Assembly: GCF_937906425.1 (NCBI RefSeq)
Contig: NZ_CALCYR010000249.1
Span: 1-8,092 of the forward strand
DNA: 8,092 nt
Source of the DNA: an uncultured Methanobrevibacter sp.
GTDB lineage: Archaea; Methanobacteriota; Methanobacteria; Methanobacteriales; Methanobacteriaceae
Direction: 5' to 3'
Shown here: positions 1 through 5,679 of the stretch, one piece after another
Layout: the number at the start of each line of letters is the position of its first letter
How positions within the stretch are numbered: position 1 is the stretch's first letter
The notes under the pieces: generated by a model
Databases searched by the model: none
Told to the model about the DNA's origin: nothing
Seen by the model: only the letters and a program-made list of their open reading frames with translations
Translations under genes and position numbers: made by a program

Positions 1-218
1 TAATCAGTTATTTTAGGAAATTTTTTATAAAAATTTTTAGGATTTCAACAAAGCCTTTTTTTTAATTTATTATTTTAAATTTTAAATTCTTACAGCTATT
101 TTTTTTAAAATTTTTTTAAAACTATTTTTCTAAATGCCCTGAATTTCATTATTACTTTTAAACTAGTTTTTATTATTAAACTTCAATTAAAAACTATTTT
201 ATATTATTAATCATAAAG

Positions 219-240
219 ATATATTTATTATATATAAAAT
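219..240 (+). promoter_or_regulatory. Probable archaeal promoter (TATA region) for the mmp3 transcript
   Basis: An alternating A/T stretch contains TATATATAAAA, about 115 bases before the mmp3 start. Given normal archaeal spacing (start site about 25 bases after the TATA centre), transcription would begin near 255-262, giving a leader of roughly 90 nt. The surrounding DNA is so AT-rich that TATA-like strings are common, so the exact box is uncertain. Support comes from its being followed by the only GC-containing patch of the area (AGGGG at 240-244) and by the palindrome at 268-282. Confidence 0.45.
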
Positions 241-267
241 AGGGGTATGTTTTTTTGATTTTTGTTT

Positions 268-282
268 GAATTGATTCAATTC
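268..282. promoter_or_regulatory. Perfect 15-bp palindrome in the mmp3 leader
   Basis: GAATTGA (268-274) and TCAATTC (276-282) are exact inverted repeats around one central base. The site lies just downstream of the predicted transcription start for mmp3, where a bound repressor dimer would block the polymerase. An A/T-rich palindrome can arise by chance in such DNA, but seven exact pairs including G/C at both ends is more than background would readily give. No regulator is identified from this window. Confidence 0.35.
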
Positions 283-349
283 CTTCAAAATCTATTTATT
301 TCCTTCTATTTTATTATATTAATTGAATTTATAAAAAAGAGGCAAGCCT

Positions 350-1897
350 ATGCTAATTAAAATTAATGGAGAGGATGTGGATATTCCTGAAGGATCTACC
401 ATCAAGGACGCTATTGAGTTAACAAATGCTCCATATAGTGAAGGTAGTATCGTTTGTCTTATAAAGGGAGAGAATGAAATACAAAACAATATTCTCAAAT
501 ATAAGATTCAAACTCCTAAAGGAAGTATTCTCATTGAATTAGAAGTTTCTGAAAAATCAAAACCTTTAACTGATTTTTTCAAGGAAAATTATTCTCAGTT
601 TATCTCTAATAATGTTCGTTGGGATTCATCTAATGAAGTGGCTATTGGTCCTATAAGCTCTAATTTTGAACCTTCCCATGAGGAATTTAAGTATTATGAC
701 AATGATGTTCTGATTAGCTTATCAGGATTTTCCAATGAGGCCACTCATATAATTTTTGTAAAGGACGACCACTCAAATGTTTATGGAGTTCCTAAATACA
801 GTGATCGCGGTGTATTTGCAAAGGTTATAGGTGGCAGAAAAACATTATTCTCTTTAGACTCTTCAGATGAGATTATTGACATAAAACCTATTATAGAGCG
901 CAGTACTGTTACAGACAGTACAGGGGGTTCAAATCTTGATGAAGTGTTGGAAGAGGGAAATCAATTGTTTACCTATGTTCTTTTTGAACCTAATGAAAAG
1001 TCTCCAGCATCAGTTGAACATTTGTATTCCCTAATTAGGGATGGCCAGATTAAGGTTAGTTTTGAATCAAACTCCTTTGTTGGATTTTATGAATTGACAG
1101 GTCTTTCCAAGGAAGCTGAAGATAGGACAGAACGTAAGAGAGGAACTGTTACCTTAAGAAATGAGGGTAAAGGTAAGGGAAAAGTTTATGTTTATAGGGA
1201 GGACAGAGTAAAAGCTGACACTCACACCACTATTGCAAACATTAAAGAGGGAATGGCCTTATTTGACATTGCAAAAGAGGGTGATTTAATCACTGTCAGA
1301 AGTGAGCCTGGCAGAATCATGCTTATGATGATGACTCAAAAAGAGGCTGAAGAGGAATTGAATGCTCTTGGCATCACTCACGTCAGGACAGGATTAGAGG
1401 ACGACGATGCGATTATTGTGTCTCAAGAACCTGAATTTACTATTGATATTTTAAATAATAAAGAAGTTAAAACCTTTGGATTGGCAAGTGAAGACTTGCT
1501 TAAAGTTAAATTAACCGATAATGCTCCAAGAACCAGATGGTATTTGGAAAAAATCACAGGTTTGGCAGAAAAGCCTGTTGGAACATTGAAGGTTTACTTT
1601 GCAGTTCCAGACATGAACATATTCATGTTTGAGGGAAATGATGATGAATCCAAGGGACTTATTCCTGAAAATATTCCTACAGACATTATGAAGGCTGGAG
1701 AGATTGGTGTAACCAACATGTCCAGGAAGAATTTAGGATATGTTGGTATTAGAACTGTTGATAGTGATGAATTTGGACCTACTGGTGAACCATTTGCTGC
1801 TACAAATGTAGTTGGTGAGGTTATTGGAAATATTGAGAGTTTAAACAGACTTAAAGATGGAAGCACTCTTTATATTTACGAGGTTTATGAGGATTAA
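350..1897 (+). CDS. mmp3: Methanogenesis marker protein 3 (UPF0288 family), MCR-activation complex component
   Basis: This 515-residue protein is recognised as Mmp3 (UPF0288), a family confined to methanogens and their relatives. From memory, Mmp3 is a subunit of the ATP-dependent complex that reductively activates the Ni-F430 of methyl-coenzyme M reductase; it should act in the cytoplasm, as no signal peptide or membrane segment is seen. The N-terminus (about 1-65) opens with INGEDVDIPEGST, reminiscent of beta-grasp (ThiS/MoaD-like) domains. A cyclophilin-like C-terminal part (about 405-515) carries IPENIPTDIMKAGEIGVTN and the FGPTGEPF motif near 475-482, typical of the family. The middle (about 260-330) is rich in Lys/Arg/Glu and includes MLMMMTQ. 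The protein has a single cysteine, C36. The start is supported by AAAGAGG seven bases upstream and by a conserved-looking N-terminus. The gene heads the mmp cluster, and the following spacer lacks strong oligo-T, so read-through into mmp6 is plausible. Confidence 0.93.
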   Translation: MLIKINGEDVDIPEGSTIKDAIELTNAPYSEGSIVCLIKGENEIQNNILKYKIQTPKGSILIELEVSEKSKPLTDFFKENYSQFISNNVRWDSSNEVAIGPISSNFEPSHEEFKYYDNDVLISLSGFSNEATHIIFVKDDHSNVYGVPKYSDRGVFAKVIGGRKTLFSLDSSDEIIDIKPIIERSTVTDSTGGSNLDEVLEEGNQLFTYVLFEPNEKSPASVEHLYSLIRDGQIKVSFESNSFVGFYELTGLSKEAEDRTERKRGTVTLRNEGKGKGKVYVYREDRVKADTHTTIANIKEGMALFDIAKEGDLITVRSEPGRIMLMMMTQKEAEEELNALGITHVRTGLEDDDAIIVSQEPEFTIDILNNKEVKTFGLASEDLLKVKLTDNAPRTRWYLEKITGLAEKPVGTLKVYFAVPDMNIFMFEGNDDESKGLIPENIPTDIMKAGEIGVTNMSRKNLGYVGIRTVDSDEFGPTGEPFAATNVVGEVIGNIESLNRLKDGSTLYIYEVYED

Positions 1898-2090
1898 ATA
1901 TTGTGAGGTTTGAATAAACATGAGGGTTTGGATAAACTTATTTTAAGACATTGAAATTTTAAAATCTTTTATGTTTTGGATATTGGGGTTTTAAATTCTT
2001 TTATGTTTTGGATATTGGAATTTTAAATTCTTTTTGTGTTTTAAGATTGTTTATAAAACTCATTGTTTTCGTTATTAAGGAGGAAAGATT
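1898..2090 (+). other. mmp3-mmp6 spacer with ribosome binding site
   Basis: This 193-bp spacer has no gene. It begins with two near copies of GAGGGTTTGGATAAAC (about 1904-1918 and 1922-1937), followed by the 32-bp tandem repeat listed separately. A strong Shine-Dalgarno AAGGAGG (2077-2083) sits seven bases before the mmp6 ATG and fixes that start. TTTATAAAA at 2050-2058 is TATA-like, but transcription from it would begin at or after the Shine-Dalgarno, so it is a poor promoter candidate. No clear terminator is seen, in keeping with co-transcription of mmp3 and mmp6. Confidence 0.6.
1951..2046. repeat. Tandem repeat, 32 bp x 3, between mmp3 and mmp6
   Basis: Three head-to-tail units of exactly 32 bp run 1951-1982, 1983-2014 and 2015-2046. 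All begin TTG and share the core TTTTAAA followed by a T-run. Units 1 and 2 share ATGTTTTGGATATTGG (1971-1986 and 2003-2018) exactly. Unit 3 keeps the first half but its second half has drifted. The core AATTTTAAATT is itself nearly palindromic. There is no open frame through the array. It looks like a local duplication rather than a dispersed element. Confidence 0.85.
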
Positions 2091-2579
2091 ATGCCTGCAA
2101 ATTTATGTATGACTCCAGATTTAGGTAAGGAGGATATGGATCCTGAAGTTTCAACAAGAATGATTATTTTAAGTTCTAAAGCTAATGTAAGTGAAAGTGA
2201 AGTTGTTAATTTCTTACATCTCTTGAATTTGCCCATTACCATTAAATGGACCTGTTATGGTGCAATGATTAGCGGTAAGGACAAATATGTTAAACAGGCG
2301 ATTAGGGAGCTTCGTAAATTAGATCCTTATGGAATTTTTACAAAGGAAAGAGGTTTTGCTCCAGGAGACCCTAGAAGATGCAGAGGCCACAGATATGGTC
2401 CTAGGGAAGGATTCCACCAAATGGAAAAGGAATTCAGAATTCTTGATTATGTTGGGGAAGCTTTGAAAAACCCAAGGGAAGTTGAAATTGAGAAAAAGGA
2501 ACCTGTTTCCATAGATTTATTCAAGGAAGTTTTGGAAGATTCTTTAAAAGAAGAAAAAAGTGAGGGAGAAAAGGAATAA
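2091..2579 (+). CDS. mmp6: Methanogenesis marker protein 6
   Basis: This 162-residue soluble protein is recognised as methanogenesis marker protein 6, a methanogen-specific family with no firmly assigned biochemical role that I know of. A hydrophobic beta-strand segment (MIILSSKA, 24-31) leads into the WTCYGAMISG segment (53-62). The family-diagnostic basic motif GDPRRCRGHRYGPREGFHQM spans 92-111. It has three cysteines (C6, C55, C97), and C97 lies next to a His in CRGH, so metal or cluster binding is possible but unproven. The last 35 residues (about 128-162) are highly charged and seem longer than the usual family C-terminus. The start is set by AAGGAGG seven bases upstream. It lies 39 nt before mmp5 and is almost certainly in the same transcript as mmp5 and mmp15, which suggests a joint function. 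Confidence 0.92.
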   Translation: MPANLCMTPDLGKEDMDPEVSTRMIILSSKANVSESEVVNFLHLLNLPITIKWTCYGAMISGKDKYVKQAIRELRKLDPYGIFTKERGFAPGDPRRCRGHRYGPREGFHQMEKEFRILDYVGEALKNPREVEIEKKEPVSIDLFKEVLEDSLKEEKSEGEKE

Positions 2580-2586
2580 GGCTATT

Positions 2587-2600
2587 ATCTAGTCTTAGAT
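2587..2600 (+). other. Small inverted repeat in the mmp6-mmp5 gap
   Basis: ATCTA and TAGAT pair exactly around the loop GTCT in the 39-nt gap between mmp6 and mmp5. It is followed by GAGG (2607-2610), the ribosome binding site for mmp5. With a five-base stem of mostly A/T pairs and no T-run after it, it is more likely a minor mRNA hairpin than a terminator, and it could be chance. Confidence 0.25.
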
Positions 2601-2618
2601 TATTATGAGGATGATATT

Positions 2619-3107
2619 ATGGTAAAAGTAGCTATTTATCCACCAAATTCATTGATTTTAGCTGACTTGATTGAGAGAAAAGGACACACTCCTTTAGCTC
2701 TTCAAAAACAAATTAGACAAAAGATTAAAGACCCGGAGATTGATTCTCCTCCAATGAATATTACAGAGGAAGATCCTATTAAAGGATTAAAATATGCAGC
2801 TATTGAAGTCCCTTCCGGTGTAAGGGGAAGAATGTCCATTATTGGACCTCTTATAGATGCTGCAGAGGCTGCAATCATCGTTGATGGTGCACCTTTCGGT
2901 TTTGGTTGTGTTGGATGTGCAAGAACTAATGAACTGTCCATTTTCTGTTTACGTAAAAAGGACATTCCTACCTTGGAAGTTGTTTATCCATCAGACCAGG
3001 ATGAAACAATGCTTATGGTTAATCAAATCAATTCATTCCTTGATTCCCTGCCTGGAGGTGGAGGAGACTTGGAAGCTTATGATGAAGAATTAGAGGGAGG
3101 AGAATAA
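2619..3107 (+). CDS. mmp5: Methanogenesis marker protein 5
   Basis: This 162-residue soluble protein is recognised as methanogenesis marker protein 5, another methanogen-restricted family without an established activity known to me. Residues 58-96 hold an alternating hydrophobic and glycine-rich stretch (IEVPSGVRGRMSIIGPLIDA, then IIVDGAPFGFG), leading directly into C97-x-x-C100 and then C110. Three clustered cysteines after a glycine-rich loop suggest an Fe-S cluster or redox site. The stretch after them (DIPTLEVVYPSDQDE, then QINSFLDSL) is reminiscent of the C-terminal part of HgdB/2-hydroxyacyl-CoA dehydratase subunits; this is an impression, not an alignment. The tail (146-162) is glycine-rich and acidic. 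The start has GAGG eight bases upstream. Only one base separates its stop from the mmp15 start, and the mmp15 ribosome binding site lies inside its last codons, so the two are translationally coupled. Confidence 0.92.
   Translation: MVKVAIYPPNSLILADLIERKGHTPLALQKQIRQKIKDPEIDSPPMNITEEDPIKGLKYAAIEVPSGVRGRMSIIGPLIDAAEAAIIVDGAPFGFGCVGCARTNELSIFCLRKKDIPTLEVVYPSDQDETMLMVNQINSFLDSLPGGGGDLEAYDEELEGGE
3096..3100 (+). promoter_or_regulatory. Shine-Dalgarno of mmp15 inside the end of mmp5
   Basis: GGAGG within the final codons of mmp5 lies eight bases before the mmp15 ATG. Its position supports the chosen mmp15 start and points to translational coupling between the two proteins, consistent with production in similar amounts. 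Confidence 0.8.
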
Positions 3108-3108
3108 A

Positions 3109-4344
3109 ATGGTAAAGATTGCATTGGTTTCTTGTGGTACTGAATACAGTGGTATTCAAAAGGAAATTGAAAAGGCGGCTTTAAAGTTCGGCGCTGAGAT
3201 TATTCTTCCTGAAATTGATTTGGATTATATTAATGAGGCTTATGAGAAATTCGGTTTCTCTGCTCAAAGTTCAAGCTTAAAGCTTATGATTGCAAGGGCA
3301 ATGTCCATTGTTGAAGGTAAATGTAAGCCTGATGCAGTATTCATTGCTACCTGTTTCAGATGTGCTGAAGGAGCACTTGTAAGAAATGAGGTAAGGCGTT
3401 TCATTCAAAACAATACACGTATTCCAGTGGTTACCTATTCATTTACTGAAAGGACAAAGGCTGATGAGTTGTTCATTCGTATGGAAGCATTGGCAACCAC
3501 AGTTACACGTAGAAGCATTCTTGCTCGTGAGAAACAAGAAGGTCTTACCCTTGGTTTAGACTCTGGTTCCACTACTACAAAAGCTGTTTTAATGGAAAAC
3601 AACAAGGTTATAGGTACTGGTTGGACTTCCACCAAGGACATTATTGAATCTGCAAAAACCGCAGCTTCCGAAGCTTTCTCAAACACTGATTATGATTGGG
3701 ATGACCTTGATGGTATAGGAACTACAGGTTATGGTAGGTTTACCATGGGTCAGGAGTTCGGTGCAGAACTTATTCAAGAGGAATTGTCCGTTAACGCTAA
3801 AGGTGCAGTATATCTTGCTGATTGTCAAAAAGGTGAAGCTACTGTATTGGATATTGGCGGTATGGATAATAAGGTTATTACAGTTAACAACGGTATTCCA
3901 GACAACTTCACTATGGGCGGTATCTGTGCAGGTGCATCCGGAAGATTCCTGGACATGACTTCCCGTAGGTTGGATGTTGACATTACAGAACTTGGTCCTC
4001 TCGCTGTTCAAGGTGATTGGAGAAGGGCTATGTTAAACAGTTACTGTATTGTATTCGGTATTCAGGACCTTGTTACCACTCTTGCTGCAGGAGGTTCAAA
4101 GGCAGATGTGGCCGCTGCTGCATGTCACTCAGTATCTGAACAGGTCTATGAACAACAATTGCAGGAAATTGACATCCGTGAACCTTTAATTCAAGTGGGC
4201 GGTACCAGTTTGATTTCAGGTCTTGTTGAAGCTGTAAGTGAAACCTTAGGCGGTATTGAAGTTATTGTACCTGAATACTCACAACATATTGGTGCTGTAG
4301 GAGCAGCATTGTTGGTATCCGGTATGGGTAATAGACATGAATAG
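3109..4344 (+). CDS. mmp15: Methanogenesis marker protein 15, BadF/HgdC-type Fe-S ATPase activator
   Basis: This 411-residue protein combines an N-terminal domain (1-140) with a BadF/BadG/HgdC-family ATPase domain of the actin/Hsp70 fold (about 146-405). Visible ATPase motifs are the phosphate-1 loop GLDSGSTTTK (149-158), DIGGMDNK (248-255), the adenosine-site VGGTS (363-367) and the terminal GAVGAALL (396-402). C273 (in GICAGASGRF) and C313 (in SYCIVF) sit where HgdC-type activators hold the [4Fe-4S] cluster shared by a dimer, with matching spacing of about 40. By family analogy it would couple ATP hydrolysis to low-potential electron transfer; the acceptor is unknown. The N-terminal domain carries C82-x-x-C85 and a stretch (IPVVTYSFTERT) resembling HgdB/DUF2229 dehydratase-type proteins. 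The motifs deviate from classical activators (GGMD instead of GGQD; CAGASG instead of CAAGTG). It is coupled to mmp5. Confidence 0.94.
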   Translation: MVKIALVSCGTEYSGIQKEIEKAALKFGAEIILPEIDLDYINEAYEKFGFSAQSSSLKLMIARAMSIVEGKCKPDAVFIATCFRCAEGALVRNEVRRFIQNNTRIPVVTYSFTERTKADELFIRMEALATTVTRRSILAREKQEGLTLGLDSGSTTTKAVLMENNKVIGTGWTSTKDIIESAKTAASEAFSNTDYDWDDLDGIGTTGYGRFTMGQEFGAELIQEELSVNAKGAVYLADCQKGEATVLDIGGMDNKVITVNNGIPDNFTMGGICAGASGRFLDMTSRRLDVDITELGPLAVQGDWRRAMLNSYCIVFGIQDLVTTLAAGGSKADVAAAACHSVSEQVYEQQLQEIDIREPLIQVGGTSLISGLVEAVSETLGGIEVIVPEYSQHIGAVGAALLVSGMGNRHE

Positions 4345-4348
4345 AATT

Positions 4349-4503
4349 ATGCTTGTTTGTTTTTAAATAAACATTTCGTTAGAGTTAATGCTTGTTTGTT
4401 TTTAAATTAACATTTTATTAGAGTTAATGCTTGTTTGTTTTTAAATTAACATTTTATTAGAGTTAATGTTTGTTTATTTGTTTTTAAATAAACATTCCAT
4501 TAT
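4349..4503. repeat. Tandem repeat, 39 bp x 4, between mmp15 and mmp17
   Basis: Four units start at 4349, 4388, 4427 and 4466, exactly 39 bp apart. Units 2 and 3 are identical. Unit 1 differs at a few positions, and unit 4 has a four-base insertion (TATT) and a diverged end. Each unit reads ATGCTTGTTTGTTTTTAAA, then ATTAACATT or ATAAACATT, then a variable end, with TTAGAGTTA closing units 1-3. Each contains a T5 run, and the outer units form self-complementary arms. No frame stays open through the array. The array fills most of the 205-bp spacer and begins five bases after the mmp15 stop. Confidence 0.9.
4471..4494 (+). terminator. AT-rich hairpin in the last 39-bp repeat unit
   Basis: TGTTTATTT (4471-4479) and AAATAAACA (4486-4494) pair exactly over nine bases around the loop GTTTTT. 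Unit 1 has the same arms with one G-U pair, while units 2 and 3 have lost part of the pairing. With T-runs in every unit, the region could slow or end transcription of the mmp6-mmp5-mmp15 block ahead of mmp17. It could equally be a by-product of AT-rich repeats. Confidence 0.3.
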
Positions 4504-4538
4504 TCTTTTATTCTAATTATTTATTGTTTAATCTCTAA

Positions 4539-4546
4539 GAGGTGAT
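4539..4546 (+). promoter_or_regulatory. Consensus Shine-Dalgarno of mmp17
   Basis: GAGGTGAT is a full match to the complement of the archaeal 16S rRNA 3' end, ending three bases before the ATG. It fixes the mmp17 start. It is the best ribosome binding site in the window, which suggests efficient translation of mmp17. Confidence 0.8.
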
Positions 4547-4549
4547 TAA

Positions 4550-5116
4550 ATGTATATTGAATCAAATGATGAAGAGGGAGCAAAGGTCTACGATATGATT
4601 ATTCGTCAAATCTTTCAGGATTTGGTCTTGCCACCTTCAATTGATGATATGCGCGCTTATGTTAATCCTGATGAGGTCTGTTTCATTATAGCTATTAAAA
4701 TGAGAAAAACCTCTCAAAACATAACCTTGAAGGAAGTTGCCAAGATAAGTTATGAGAAAGATGATGATACAACAGTTATTCTGATTGATGATGAGAACTA
4801 TCTTCCAAACATTCTCAAAACCCTTTGGAGTGAGTTTGGTAGGGAACAAGTCCATCAGCCAAGCAGATATGTGATTCATATTAAGGGAAATCATCAATTG
4901 TCAGATCTTGTAGTGGACAGTCCTTATAAGAATCTTAAAAGAAGGATTTATGATGCAATATTCAGAATAGTTCCTGAAGGATTTAAGATCATGAAGGACA
5001 TTTCAAGAGATGATATTGTTTCTGTTATAGCAACAGACGAATTAATTAAGGATGAATGGATTGAAAAGGCAGAAGGATATATTGTTGAATTAAATACTCC
5101 TAAAACCTATAATTAA
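4550..5116 (+). CDS. mmp17: Methanogenesis marker protein 17, probable MCR-activation complex component
   Basis: This 188-residue acidic, soluble protein matches what I know of methanogenesis marker protein 17 (DUF2102) in length, N-terminus and gene neighbourhood. From memory, Mmp17 is one of the subunits found with McrC, Mmp3, Mmp7 and the ATPase A2 in the MCR-activating complex. Alternating strands and helices are likely: a hydrophobic strand VCFIIAIKM (43-51), a VILID strand (76-80), and a second half repeating a YVIHIKG strand (107-113) followed by a basic NLKRRIYDAIFRI helix (128-140). There is a single cysteine, C44, within the first buried strand. No catalytic motif is recognised. The start is fixed by the preceding consensus ribosome binding site. 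It follows mmp15 after the repeat-filled spacer and is followed by U-rich termination signals. The family call rests on recollection and context more than on a signature motif. Confidence 0.82.
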   Translation: MYIESNDEEGAKVYDMIIRQIFQDLVLPPSIDDMRAYVNPDEVCFIIAIKMRKTSQNITLKEVAKISYEKDDDTTVILIDDENYLPNILKTLWSEFGREQVHQPSRYVIHIKGNHQLSDLVVDSPYKNLKRRIYDAIFRIVPEGFKIMKDISRDDIVSVIATDELIKDEWIEKAEGYIVELNTPKTYN

Positions 5117-5230
5117 ACATTTGGAGTCTTTAATTTTATTATTTCATTAAATTTTTATTAAATTTTTTATTAAATATTTTGGTCTTGTAGAAACCACAAT
5201 TTTTATTAAATTTTTTATTATTTTATTTAA
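5117..5230 (+). terminator. U-rich termination region after mmp17, with a 22-bp direct repeat
   Basis: Successive T-runs of five and six bases follow the mmp17 stop, as expected for oligo-T dependent archaeal termination. A 22-bp sequence beginning ATTTTTATTAAATT is present twice without mismatch, at 5151-5172 and 5199-5220, 48 bp apart. Between the copies, TGGT (5180-5183) and ACCA could form a weak four-pair hairpin. This probably ends the mmp transcript, making nifB a separate unit. Confidence 0.5.
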
Positions 5231-5469
5231 ATAATGAGTTTAAATAATTTTTTTTAAATTTATTTAATTATAAATTTAATTTAAATAAAATAGGCTTGCT
5301 GGTTTATAATGAGTTAAAAGTTTATTAAAGATTTATAATCAATTCTTTATTTATTTAAAATAATGTTAATATAAATCATTTTTAATTACATTTAAATGGT
5401 TTTTTAAATAATTTTTAAAATTAGTTTGAAGTTTTTTAGAATTTGTTCGTATGTCTAAAAAATAAATAG

Positions 5470-5482
5470 AAATCTTTATATA
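5470..5482 (+). promoter_or_regulatory. Probable archaeal BRE/TATA promoter upstream of nifB
   Basis: AAATCTTTATATA matches the usual methanogen arrangement of an A-rich BRE followed by TTTATATA (TATA at 5475-5482). The predicted start is about 5503-5508, which falls on the palindromes listed next. The transcript would either be a small RNA covering the hairpin at 5537-5569 or a long (about 215 nt) nifB leader. A second TATA-like string, TTATAAAA near 5643-5650, could serve nifB separately but is less convincing. Confidence 0.55.
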
Positions 5483-5502
5483 TTGGGACATATATAACAA
5501 TA

Positions 5503-5523
5503 GTTAAAAGTTTAACCTTAAAC
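5503..5523. promoter_or_regulatory. Two overlapping palindromes at the predicted start site (possible operator)
   Basis: GTTAAA-AG-TTTAAC (5503-5516) and GTTTAA-CC-TTAAAC (5510-5523) are both exact inverted repeats and share their middle arm. They therefore form three alternating half-sites of the form GTTWAA. They coincide with the start site predicted from the TATA at 5475-5482, where binding would repress. A similar half-site arrangement (AGTTAAAAGTTTA) occurs at 5312-5324. No regulator can be named. Confidence 0.4.
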
Positions 5524-5536
5524 GAATGATGTGTGT

Positions 5537-5569
5537 ATTTGCTGACAGTCCCTTGATTTGTCAGCAGAT
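5537..5569 (+). ncRNA. Stable GC-richer hairpin: candidate small RNA or structured nifB leader
   Basis: Positions 5537-5547 pair with 5559-5569 over 11 base pairs (one G-U, the rest Watson-Crick). The core is GCTGACA/TGTCAGC and the loop is the 11-base GTCCCTTGATT. It is the only GC-balanced segment within several hundred bases of almost pure A/T and lies 30-65 bases after the predicted start site of the promoter at 5470-5482. In AT-rich archaeal genomes such islands often mark structured RNA. It matches no riboswitch or RNA class that I recognise. No T-run follows immediately, so it need not be a terminator. Confidence 0.45.
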
Positions 5570-5679
5570 TAAATTTATAAATAAAAAATAAATATTGGTT
5601 TGAATTTTAATATTTATTCTTTTATTGAAGTTTTAATAGGGCTTATAAAAAGTTCTAATTAGATTATATTGGAGAAGAA

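Larger units (their letters stand above)
1..349. other. AT-rich non-coding region upstream of mmp3
   Basis: No coding sequence is supportable here. The first 130 bases are dominated by T-runs, including one of nine or more T around 55-63 after AAAGCC, and a short AT-only inverted repeat (AAATTTTT at 18-25 with AAAAATTT at 29-36). Both would suit the end of a + strand gene lying left of the window, because archaeal RNA polymerase terminates at oligo-T in the non-template strand. The right part holds a probable promoter and a palindrome for mmp3, listed separately. TTCCTTC occurs twice, at 280-286 and 300-306, exactly 20 bp apart. The mmp3 ribosome binding site is AAAGAGG at 336-342, seven bases before the ATG. 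Confidence 0.6.

Noticed and set aside
2050..2058. TATA box for mmp6
   Set aside because: The predicted start would fall on the Shine-Dalgarno, leaving no usable leader; read-through from mmp3 is simpler.
2857..3093. Second + strand frame inside mmp5
   Set aside because: It lies wholly within mmp5 in another frame and its translation lacks any family motif.
4349..4503. CRISPR array
   Set aside because: Units are directly adjacent with no unique spacers, and no cas gene is present. It is a simple tandem repeat.
5526..5545. C/D box guide RNA signature (ATGATGT then CTGA)
   Set aside because: Box C is imperfect, the supposed box D lies inside the strong stem, and no convincing C' or terminal D box follows.
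5526..5591. 21-codon open frame (starting Met-Met-Cys) running through the hairpin upstream of nifB
   Set aside because: No ribosome binding site precedes it, it ends in a Lys/Asn-rich A/T stretch, and the RNA hairpin explains the composition better. A leader peptide is not excluded but is unsupported.
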